In this document: piece by piece, positions 26,112 through 32,440 of the stretch | Layout: each line of letters begins with the position of its first letter | Numbering within the stretch: the first letter of the stretch is position 1 | The notes under the pieces: generated by a model | The model's input: the letters and a program-made list of their open reading frames with translations, nothing else | What the model was told of the DNA's origin: nothing | Database searches by the model: none | Translations under genes and position numbers: made by a program | NCBI GenBank assembly: GCA_900316275.1 | Contig: ONCF01000019.1 | Span: 1-32,440, forward strand | Direction of reading: 5' to 3' | DNA: 32,440 nucleotides | Source of the DNA: an uncultured Veillonellaceae bacterium | GTDB taxonomy: Bacteria; Bacillota; Negativicutes; Selenomonadales; Selenomonadaceae

Positions 26112-27008
26112 TTACCTCCCCGCGATGGTCTGGATGGCGGTGGCCATGTCCTGGAGGTTGAGCTGCTGCTCGACGGCGCCGCTGTCGTAGGCGGCCTTGG
26201 GCATGCCGTAAACGACGCAGCTGGCCTGGTCCTGACCAAGGGTGTGCGCGCCCGCGCGGCGCATGGCGAGCAGACCGTCGGCGCCATCGCGGCCCATACC
26301 TGTGAGCAGGATACCGAGCGCCGTGCGGCCCACGAGCTCGGCCACGGAGTCAAAGAGCACATCGACGGCCGGGCAGACGCTGTTGACGCGCGGCCCCGGC
26401 TGCACGTGCAGGCGCAGCTGCCCCGTGGCCTGCGTGAGCGACATATGCTTCGCCCCCGGTGCGATGTAGACGTGGCTGCTTTCGAGGCGCATGCCGTCTA
26501 CGCCCTCCTGCACGGTCAGCTGACACTCCGCGTCGAGCCGCTCGGCAAAGAGGCGGGAAAACATGGGCGGGATATGCTGCACAACGACGATGGGCGGCAG
26601 CGGTGGCACGAGCGGCTCCAGCACAGCCGCGAGTGCATCTGTGCCGCCCGTCGAGGCGCCGATGGCGATAATGCTCGGCGTCGGCCAGCTGACGAATTGC
26701 TGCGTCATAGCCGGTGTCAGCCGCACGGGGTCGGCCTTGACCAGCATGCCAGTGTGCTTGGCCATCATGGCCTTGACCGAGGCGGCAGCCTGCGCCGCGA
26801 ACGCCGCCGCCTTGGCTACGGTCGCCGCCGCGTTCTCGTCATCATCCACGGCAGGCCGCTTCGGCAGCGGTGGCCGCGTAGCCTGCCAGATTTCACGCGT
26901 GACGAGGGTGCCGGCCGGCATCTCCTTGGCCGGCGGCTGCCCCGCCGCCAGCTTGTTCGCCGCCCCGACAGCCTGTTGTTGATAGTTGTGTTTATCGATG
27001 TGCTCCAT
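26112..27008 (-). CDS. Stand-alone CheB-type protein-glutamate methylesterase
   Basis: A 298-residue protein whose C-terminal 190 residues are a CheB methylesterase domain, the enzyme that removes methyl groups from chemoreceptor glutamates. The catalytic triad is present: Ser119 in IIAIGASTGGTDAL, His145 in VVVQHIPPMFS and Asp241 in LLTGMGRDGADG. Instead of the usual N-terminal receiver domain there are about 110 residues that look mostly disordered or helical and Ala-rich (AAATVAKAAAFAAQAAASVK), so phosphorylation control as in CheB is absent. ATG 27008 follows GGTGA. No other chemotaxis gene is nearby. It could serve a chemotaxis-like signalling pathway encoded elsewhere. The methylesterase fold is certain; the substrate is inferred. 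Confidence 0.9.
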   Translation of the reverse strand: MEHIDKHNYQQQAVGAANKLAAGQPPAKEMPAGTLVTREIWQATRPPLPKRPAVDDDENAAATVAKAAAFAAQAAASVKAMMAKHTGMLVKADPVRLTPAMTQQFVSWPTPSIIAIGASTGGTDALAAVLEPLVPPLPPIVVVQHIPPMFSRLFAERLDAECQLTVQEGVDGMRLESSHVYIAPGAKHMSLTQATGQLRLHVQPGPRVNSVCPAVDVLFDSVAELVGRTALGILLTGMGRDGADGLLAMRRAGAHTLGQDQASCVVYGMPKAAYDSGAVEQQLNLQDMATAIQTIAGR

Positions 27009-27043
27009 AAAGCTTCACCAGCAGCCCCTTTCGCACTATCAGC

Positions 27044-27061
27044 AGGAAGCCTCTGCTTCCT
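27044..27061 (-). repeat. Hairpin in the leader of the cheB-like gene
   Basis: AGGAAGC and GCTTCCT form a perfect 7-bp stem with a four-base loop, 36 bases before the start codon. No T tract follows, so it is not a terminator. A weak promoter candidate lies just upstream. Confidence 0.5.
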
Positions 27062-27142
27062 AGGACATACTATCTATATTTTCTTTCTGCACAAGTTTAG
27101 GGTATTCCTGCCAGGACCAATAAAAAGCTGGTTAAATGTCGT

Positions 27143-27201
27143 TAAAGAAATAGCAACAAAACCCCATCCACCACCAAGGCAGATAGGGCTCTTGTTGCTA
27201 T
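27143..27201 (-). terminator. Terminator downstream of queA
   Basis: On the minus strand ATAGCAACAA (27201-27192) pairs with TTGTTGCTAT (27159-27150), with further pairing of GCCC/GGGG inside, then TTCTTT. It begins 18 bases past the queA stop and should close the hyp-ribF-queA transcript. Confidence 0.65.
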
Positions 27202-27218
27202 GTGCTTTTACAATAGTC

Positions 27219-28313
27219 TCAAGACTGCGCATGCGTCGCTTCGAGCTCCGCGAGTTCGGCGTCACGCTCAGCCTGTGGCTGCGGACGCTGGATGAACATG
27301 GCGTCACCGAAGGAAAAGAAGCGGTATTTCTCCTCTACGGCCGTTTTGTAGCAGTCGAGGATGTATTTCCGCCCGGCGAAGGCCGAAATGAGCATAATGA
27401 GCGTGGATTTCGGCAGGTGGAAATTCGTGATGATGGCATCGACGATTTTGAAGTCGTAGCCCGGATAGATGAAAATACCTGTCCAGTCGCTCTTGGCTGC
27501 AATTTCGTTGCGCGCCGTGGCGGCAGACTCCAGCGTACGGATGGAGGTCGTACCGACGGCGATGACGCGATGCCCCGCCCGTTTCGTGTCCATGACCAGC
27601 TGCACCGTCTCCGCGTTAATCTGGTAGAACTCCTTGTGCATGGCATGTTCCTCGATATGCTCGACGTTCACGGGGCGGAACGTGCCAAGACCCACGTGCA
27701 GCGTGACGAAACCTAGGTTCACACCCATGTCCTTGAGCTCCTGCATCTGCTCTTTCGTAAAATGCAGACCGGCCGTCGGTGCGGCGGCGCTGCCCTGCTC
27801 GCGGTTGTAGACGGTCTGATAGCGCTCGCTGTCCTCCAGTTTTTCATGGATATACGGCGGCAGCGGCGTCTCGCCGAGGCGATCGAGAATTTCCTCGAAA
27901 ATACCCTCGTAGTTAAACTCCACGATACGTCCGCCGAAATCCGTGTGCGCGACGACCGTGCAGGAGAGCTCGTCGCTGAAATTGATGACATTGCCGACCT
28001 GTGCCTTTTTGCCCGGTTTCACGAGCGTCTCCCAGTGGTCGGCGTCGATGCGCCGCAGGAGCAGCACCTCCACCTTGCCGCCCGTCTGGTCGCGATGGCC
28101 GATGAGGCGGGCGGGCATGACGCGCGTGTCGTTGAAAATGAGCGTGTCGCCCGGCTCCAAATACTCTTTGAGGTCGTAGAAATGCCGGTGGCCAATAGTC
28201 TTCGCCACCGGGTCGAGCACCATGAGGCGCGAGGCGTTGCGCGGCTCCACCGGCGTCTGCGCGATGCGCTCCCCCGGCAGGTCGTAGTCGAAATCGGATA
28301 GTAACATACTCAA
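27219..28313 (-). CDS. queA: tRNA preQ1(34) S-adenosylmethionine ribosyltransferase-isomerase
   Basis: A 364-residue enzyme that transfers and isomerises the ribosyl group of SAM onto preQ1 in tRNA, giving epoxyqueuosine. The N-terminal [20 protein letters not shown] and [10 protein letters not shown] are diagnostic, and [33 protein letters not shown] and [18 protein letters not shown] confirm the family; length is normal. The start is either TTG 28313, nine bases after AGG, or ATG 28307. It is the last gene of the ribF operon, 16 bases behind ribF. Confidence 0.97.
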   Translation of the reverse strand: MSMLLSDFDYDLPGERIAQTPVEPRNASRLMVLDPVAKTIGHRHFYDLKEYLEPGDTLIFNDTRVMPARLIGHRDQTGGKVEVLLLRRIDADHWETLVKPGKKAQVGNVINFSDELSCTVVAHTDFGGRIVEFNYEGIFEEILDRLGETPLPPYIHEKLEDSERYQTVYNREQGSAAAPTAGLHFTKEQMQELKDMGVNLGFVTLHVGLGTFRPVNVEHIEEHAMHKEFYQINAETVQLVMDTKRAGHRVIAVGTTSIRTLESAATARNEIAAKSDWTGIFIYPGYDFKIVDAIITNFHLPKSTLIMLISAFAGRKYILDCYKTAVEEKYRFFSFGDAMFIQRPQPQAERDAELAELEATHAQS

Positions 28314-28329
28314 TGTGATATACCTTTCT

Positions 28330-29265
28330 TTAGCCTATATGTAATCTGGTGAAAATCTGCTGCGCCTGTGCTTTGTCTTTGTGCAGCTGCGCCGTGAGGG
28401 CCTCGATGCCGGGGAACTTCTGCTCGTCGCGCAGCTTTTGCAGGAAACGCACCTCGATAAGCTGGTCGTAGAGGTCGCCCGCAAAGCCTAAAATGTGGAC
28501 CTCGAGGCGACGGTTGCACCCCGCGAACGTTGGATTGTTGCCGATATTCGCGAGGCCGCCGTAGCTCTGACCATTGTAGATGACCTCGGCCGCATAGGCA
28601 CCGTTCGGCAGCGTGGCATAGCCGTCGCGCAGGTCGATATTCGCCGTGGGGAAACCAATCGTGCGGCCGCGCTGGTCGCCATGACGCACGCGCCCGAGCA
28701 GCGTAAAAGGCTGGCCGAGGAAATCCGCCGCGCGTGTGAGGTCGCCAGCCGCAATGAGCGCGCGCAGGCGCGTCGAGCTCACGGGGCGGCCGTCACGCAG
28801 CACGGCGGGGCAAATCTCCGCCGTAAAGCCGTAGTGCGCGCCCTCGCGCACGAGCAGCCTGTCCGTGCCCTTGCCCTGACGGCCAAACGTGTAGTTCGGC
28901 CCCGCCACGACGTAGCGCGGCGCGAAATGACTCTGCAAGAGCGCAAGAAACTCCTGTGCCGTGTGCTGGGCAAAAGCGCGCGTAAAGGGAATGGACATGT
29001 AAAGGTCGACGCCGAGCGCCGCCATCTGCTGCTGGCGCAGGCGCGGGCTGCTCAGGCGCAACGGCGCCGAGGCCGGTGCGAACACCGTGCGCGGATGATT
29101 GCTGAACGTAAAGACGAGGCATTCACCCTCAATCTCGCGCGCCAGCGCCACAGCGCGACGAATAATGCTCGCGTGGCCGATGTGCAACCCGTCGAACATG
29201 CCGAGCGCCACGACGAGGCGCGGGTGCTGATCCTTCAGCACCTGCAGTTTGTTAAAACTTTCCAT
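28330..29265 (-). CDS. ribF: Bifunctional riboflavin kinase / FAD synthetase
   Basis: A 311-residue protein that phosphorylates riboflavin to FMN and adenylylates FMN to FAD. The N-terminal FAD synthetase domain has the nucleotidyl-transferase motif [26 protein letters not shown], and [15 protein letters not shown] near residue 160-175. The C-terminal riboflavin kinase domain has [22 protein letters not shown]-like [19 protein letters not shown] and [18 protein letters not shown] 29265 is preceded by GGGTG; a TTG lies directly before it. It sits between the 187-residue hypothetical gene and queA. Confidence 0.97.
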   Translation of the reverse strand: MESFNKLQVLKDQHPRLVVALGMFDGLHIGHASIIRRAVALAREIEGECLVFTFSNHPRTVFAPASAPLRLSSPRLRQQQMAALGVDLYMSIPFTRAFAQHTAQEFLALLQSHFAPRYVVAGPNYTFGRQGKGTDRLLVREGAHYGFTAEICPAVLRDGRPVSSTRLRALIAAGDLTRAADFLGQPFTLLGRVRHGDQRGRTIGFPTANIDLRDGYATLPNGAYAAEVIYNGQSYGGLANIGNNPTFAGCNRRLEVHILGFAGDLYDQLIEVRFLQKLRDEQKFPGIEALTAQLHKDKAQAQQIFTRLHIG

Positions 29266-29285
29266 CAATCACTGCACCCGGTTCC

Positions 29286-29849
29286 TCAATGCTCGCCCGC
29301 AGGCGCAGCAGACTCGGGGCCTGCCTGCGGTACCTGTGCATCAGATACTGCCGCAACGCTGGCCGCCTGTGTCTGTCCTGCCTCTGCCTGCGCCTTGATA
29401 CGGGCGGCTTTCGCCTTTTCCGCTGCCGTCTGCTCCGCCGCGGCGGCGTCCAGCTCCTCGTGCAGGCCGTAGTAGAACTGTACGAGGCCGCCGCGGATGG
29501 CCGCGCGATTCTCCTCGCCGACCTGCTCGTGGTTTTTGAGGCCCTGCGTCGTCGTGAGCACGTTTTCAATGGTCGTGATGTAGTTGAACTCCGCCTCGAA
29601 AATCGGCGCCGCGTCCTGCGGCGGCAGCACATCGGCGAAGCCCGTGAGCTTCTTGTAGGCCTGTTTCAGCGCACGCAGATTCTTTTTCTGCGTCAGCGCC
29701 AGCGCCAGATTGTCCTCTGTCACGCGCGCGAGGCCCGCATTAATCGTGCTGCGCAGCGCATGTACGGCCTGCAGCTGCTGATAAAATGCCACGAGCCGCC
29801 GCTCCAGTGCCGCCTTGGCCGCGGGGCTCAACTGTTCCTGTTTCTCCAA
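29286..29849 (-). CDS. Hypothetical helical protein upstream of ribF
   Basis: A 187-residue protein I do not recognise. It is predicted to be almost wholly helical: LSPAAKAALERRLVAFYQQL, then NLALALTQKKNLRALKQAYK, then an aromatic-rich middle (PIFEAEFNYITTIENVL, LVQFYYGLHEEL) and an Ala/Gln-rich tail after about residue 140 that is probably disordered. No signal peptide, membrane helix or cysteine is visible. I chose TTG 29849 because GGAG lies eight bases upstream; the frame extends six codons to a GTG. It is the first gene of the ribF-queA transcript and ends 20 bases before ribF. Function unknown. Confidence 0.75.
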   Translation of the reverse strand: MEKQEQLSPAAKAALERRLVAFYQQLQAVHALRSTINAGLARVTEDNLALALTQKKNLRALKQAYKKLTGFADVLPPQDAAPIFEAEFNYITTIENVLTTTQGLKNHEQVGEENRAAIRGGLVQFYYGLHEELDAAAAEQTAAEKAKAARIKAQAEAGQTQAASVAAVSDAQVPQAGPESAAPAGEH

Positions 29850-29881
29850 ATCGTCCGCTCCTGTCACATATCATGTCACAT

Positions 29882-29920
29882 ATAAAAGGATAGCCAGCCA
29901 TTTTGCGGGGCTATCCTCGT
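29882..29920. terminator. Hairpin between pepF and the ribF operon (terminator or attenuator)
   Basis: AGGATAGCC (29887-29895) and GGCTATCCT (29909-29917) form a 9-bp stem. On the minus strand it is followed by TTTATA. It lies downstream of pepF but also downstream of the promoter at 29936-29964, so transcripts of the ribF operon must pass through it. Confidence 0.7.
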
Positions 29921-29935
29921 TTTATTCACTCTGCT

Positions 29936-29964
29936 ATTATACTCAAAATTCGCTCTGCTTACAA
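29936..29964 (-). promoter_or_regulatory. Promoter of the hyp-ribF-queA operon
   Basis: On the minus strand TTGTAA (29964-29959), 17 bases and TATAAT (29941-29936). It lies between the pepF stop and the terminator-like hairpin. Confidence 0.7.
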
Positions 29965-29983
29965 GTCATCCCGTGCCGCCGGG

Positions 29984-31783
29984 TCATTCTGCCAACAGGC
30001 GCTCCAGTTCGTCCAGGCACCAGGCGAATTTGCGGAACGTAGTCTCGAGCGGGGCGCGGCTCGTCATGTCGACGCCGGCGCGCTGCAGGAGCGTGATGGA
30101 GTAGTCGCTGCCGCCGCTGTGCAGGTAGTCGAGGTAGGCCGCACGGGCGGGCTCGCCCTGCGTGCGCAGGCGCTCGGAGAGCGTGACAGCCGCGGCGTAG
30201 CCCGTCGCGTACTGGTAGACGTAGAATGGCCGGTAGAAATGCGGGATGCGCGACCACTCCGCACGCAGCTCGTCGTCGAGCACGAGACCCGCGCCGTAGT
30301 AGGTGGCGTTGAGCTCCAGCCACAGCTGCTCCAGATAGTCGGCCGTGATGGGCTGGCCCTGCTCCACAGCCGCGTGCGTACGCTGCTCGAACTCGGCGAA
30401 CAGCACCTGCCGGTACACGGTCGTGCGCACCTGCTCCAGGTACTGGTTGAGGAAAAACAGCCGCTCCGCTTTATCCTTGCTGTGTGCCAGCATATACTCC
30501 AGCAGCAGGTTTTCGTTCGTCGTCGAGGCGACCTCGGCGCAGAAAATCGTATACTCGGACGTGCAATACGGCTGCGCCGCGCTGCTATAGAAGCTGTGCA
30601 TGGAGTGCCCGAGCTCATGGATGATGGTCGAAACCGCATCGTACTGCTCGTTGTAGCTCGTGAGGATAAAGGGATGCACGCCGTAGATGCCCCAGGAATA
30701 CGCGCCGCTGCGTTTGTTTTGGTTCTCGAGCAGGTCCAGCCAGCCGCCGCGCACACCCGCCATGAGGTCATGGAGATACTGCTCACCTAGCGGTGCCAGG
30801 GCCTGCTGGATGAGTGCCAGCCCCTCCTCGTAGGGGAACGTATGCGCGAGTGTTGGCACGACCGGCGCGTAGAGGTCATAGCCATGCAATGCGTCTACTT
30901 TTAGCAGACGTTTTTTCAGCGCCGTATAGCGGTGCAGCAGCGGGAGATGCTCATGCGTGACGTCGATAGTCGTTGCATAGACACGCATGGGGATATTGCC
31001 CGCTGCCAGCGCCATGGCCTGCATGGAGTCGTAGTGCCGCGCCTCCGCTATGAACTGACTGGCCTTGATAGAGCTGCTGTACAGGCTCGCAAACGTATGG
31101 CGCAGGCCGAGGTAAGTGCGGAACAGTTTCGTGAACGCATCCTGCCGCACGGCCCGCTGCGACGAACGCAGATAGAGCATGTAGCGGCTCTCCGACAGTG
31201 GCTCCTGCTCCCCGCTCTCCCCCAGCGTATCCGGGAACTGCATATCCGCATTCGTGAGCGTCGTGTACGTGTTGTGCGCGGCCTCGCGCAGCTCGCCCGT
31301 ACGCGCGAGCAGGGCCTCCTGTGCCTTGTCCAGCACATGCGGTTTCTCACGCAGCAGTTCTTGGAATTTAAATGCATACTGATGCAGCCCCGGCAACGCC
31401 TCACTCATCTGACGCAGCGTCTCCTCCGGCAGGGCCAGCAGCTCCGGCTCGATAAAAGCCTGCGCCCCGTTCAGCGCATCCAGCAGGGGCAGCACCGCCG
31501 CAAAGCGTCCCTGCGCCGCCGTATCTGCCGTGTCAACATCGCTTGACATGCGCGCGTAGCCATAGAGCCGCTCCAGCTGCTGGTCGAGCTCATCACAGAG
31601 CTGCAGGCACGCGAGCAGCTGCGCCGGCTCCGCCAGTCGCCCCTCATACTGCGCGAGCGAGCCGATAGCCCCTTTTAGCACATCATAGGCGGACTGCCAG
31701 CCCGCCGGCGTCGCGAAAATATCCTCTAAATGCCATTTAAACGCCGCCGGCACATCGGCCCGCGTCGGAATCTGCTTTGCCAT
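29984..31783 (-). CDS. pepF: Oligoendopeptidase F (M3 family metallopeptidase)
   Basis: A 599-residue cytosolic zinc peptidase that cleaves peptides of roughly 7-17 residues. The zinc motif HExxH is H389-ELGH in TIIHELGHSMHSFY, and the downstream glutamate ligand is in FCAEVASTTNENLLLEY. The N-terminal helical region starts PAAFKWHLEDIFATPAGW, the typical PepF beginning, and the C-terminal substrate region has FYRPFYVYQYATGYAAA. ATG 31783 follows GGAGGTT; an open frame 17 codons longer has no better site. Transcribed alone from an extended -10 promoter. Confidence 0.96.
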   Translation of the reverse strand: MAKQIPTRADVPAAFKWHLEDIFATPAGWQSAYDVLKGAIGSLAQYEGRLAEPAQLLACLQLCDELDQQLERLYGYARMSSDVDTADTAAQGRFAAVLPLLDALNGAQAFIEPELLALPEETLRQMSEALPGLHQYAFKFQELLREKPHVLDKAQEALLARTGELREAAHNTYTTLTNADMQFPDTLGESGEQEPLSESRYMLYLRSSQRAVRQDAFTKLFRTYLGLRHTFASLYSSSIKASQFIAEARHYDSMQAMALAAGNIPMRVYATTIDVTHEHLPLLHRYTALKKRLLKVDALHGYDLYAPVVPTLAHTFPYEEGLALIQQALAPLGEQYLHDLMAGVRGGWLDLLENQNKRSGAYSWGIYGVHPFILTSYNEQYDAVSTIIHELGHSMHSFYSSAAQPYCTSEYTIFCAEVASTTNENLLLEYMLAHSKDKAERLFFLNQYLEQVRTTVYRQVLFAEFEQRTHAAVEQGQPITADYLEQLWLELNATYYGAGLVLDDELRAEWSRIPHFYRPFYVYQYATGYAAAVTLSERLRTQGEPARAAYLDYLHSGGSDYSITLLQRAGVDMTSRAPLETTFRKFAWCLDELERLLAE

Positions 31784-31848
31784 ATTTGAACCTCCATCCC
31801 CATGTTTTCCTTTGCGCATGGAAAGCAAAAGCATGCTGTTGATAAACT

Positions 31849-31857
31849 ATTATAACA
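31849..31857 (-). promoter_or_regulatory. Extended -10 promoter of pepF
   Basis: The minus strand reads TGTTATAAT, a consensus -10 with the TGn extension. No good -35 box is present at 16-18 bases; that position is taken by the end of the pckA terminator. Confidence 0.6.
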
Positions 31858-31868
31858 TATACAACACC

Positions 31869-31897
31869 AAAAAGGGACACCCGCGAACGGGTGTCCC
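31869..31897 (-). terminator. Intrinsic terminator of pckA
   Basis: A perfect 10-bp stem (GGGACACCCG with CGGGTGTCCC) and a four-base TTCG loop on the minus strand is followed by TTTTT, 29 bases after the pckA stop. A very strong terminator. Confidence 0.93.
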
Positions 31898-31926
31898 CTC
31901 TTTATATGGCTATTGGTCGATTGAGC

Positions 31927-32440
31927 TTAGAGCTGCGGGCCAGCGGCGACGAGAGCCTTGCCAGCTTCCGTGTCCGTGTACTTCGCGAAGTTGTCGATGA
32001 ACATCTGCGCGAGTTTCTTGGCCTTCTTATCCCACTCGGACGGATCCTTGTAAGTATCTTTCGGGTCGAGCACTTCCGTAGCTACGCCCTCGAGTTTCGT
32101 CGGGATTTCCAGACCGAAGTAGTCGATCTTCTTCGTCGGGCAGTTCTGGATAGCGCCGCTGTGGATAGCGTCGATGATGCCGCGCGTATCTTTGATGGAG
32201 ATGCGCTTGCCCGTGCCGTTCCAGCCCGTGTTCACGAGGTATGCCTTCGTGCCGTTGGCCTTAACGCGCTTTACGAGCTCCTGTGCGTACTTCGTCGGAT
32301 GGAGTTCGAGGAACGCCTGACCGAAGCAAGCGGAGAACGTCGGGGTCGGCTCGGTGATGCCGCGCTCCGTACCGGCGAGTTTCGCCGTGAAGCCGGACAG
32401 GAAGTAGTACTGCATCTGCTCCGGCGTCAGGATGGAGACC
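31927..32440 (-). CDS. pckA: Phosphoenolpyruvate carboxykinase (ATP), C-terminal part
   Basis: The last 170 or so residues of PckA; the start lies beyond the window end, and the frame continues upstream with [20 protein letters not shown], the well-conserved region of the ATP-dependent enzyme. Later sequence includes [36 protein letters not shown] and [11 protein letters not shown]. The enzyme interconverts oxaloacetate and phosphoenolpyruvate; in rumen and gut anaerobes it often fixes CO2 toward succinate. The C-terminus ends [20 protein letters not shown] and a short tail. The strong terminator follows. The identification is secure. Confidence 0.95.
   Translation of the reverse strand, partial: VSILTPEQMQYYFLSGFTAKLAGTERGITEPTPTFSACFGQAFLELHPTKYAQELVKRVKANGTKAYLVNTGWNGTGKRISIKDTRGIIDAIHSGAIQNCPTKKIDYFGLEIPTKLEGVATEVLDPKDTYKDPSEWDKKAKKLAQMFIDNFAKYTDTEAGKALVAAGPQL

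Noticed and set aside
26079-27716. Plus-strand 545-codon open frame
   Set aside because: It spans the antisense of the cheB-like gene, an intergenic terminator and queA, and its protein shows no recognisable motif.

Overview
The window looks like a chromosomal segment from a GC-rich anaerobe of the Firmicutes lineage. My best guess is a Negativicutes member near Selenomonas or Mitsuokella. This rests on overall flavour: pyruvate formate-lyase, class 1B PyrD with PyrK, a PyrR-type pyr leader, an Rpn-family nuclease with EEGR repeats, strong GGAGG ribosome sites and many TTG/GTG starts. No rRNA or other taxonomic marker is present, so the assignment is an inference. Almost every gene is on the minus strand; only the small hsdS-hsdM pair at 24.0-26.1 kb is on plus.

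Layout. 1-1.1 kb: start of a type I restriction specificity gene (hsdS, cut by the window edge), translationally coupled behind a RelB/DinJ-like antitoxin with its own promoter. 1.1-4.8 kb: a YgbA-family protein and a large hybrid sensor kinase with two periplasmic solute-binding domains. 5.0-8.2 kb: pflB-pflA (anaerobic pyruvate cleavage) with a consensus promoter that overlaps a palindrome, and a terminator. 8.3-18.5 kb: a complete de novo UMP operon, pyrB-pyrC-carA-carB-pyrK-pyrD-pyrF-pyrE, preceded by a promoter, a PyrR-binding hairpin and an intrinsic terminator, and closed by another terminator. carB carries an in-frame amber codon at codon 646.

18.5-26.1 kb is the accessory part: an Rpn-type PD-(D/E)XK nuclease gene with five perfect 12-bp repeats, a decayed piece of the same gene family next to the pyr promoter, two tandem PcfJ-like/Sel1-repeat paralogues, and, divergent from them, a half-length HsdS plus an HsdM-like protein whose SAM-binding and catalytic motifs are altered. 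No hsdR is in view. I regard the PcfJ-like pair plus the degenerate HsdS/HsdM pair as the best candidate for an undescribed system, although their functional linkage is inferred only from proximity.

26.1-32.4 kb returns to core genes: a stand-alone CheB-type methylesterase, the operon hyp-ribF-queA (tRNA queuosine modification and flavin cofactor synthesis), oligoendopeptidase F (pepF) and the 3' part of pckA, cut by the window end. No tRNA, rRNA, CRISPR array, insertion sequence or replication origin was recognised.
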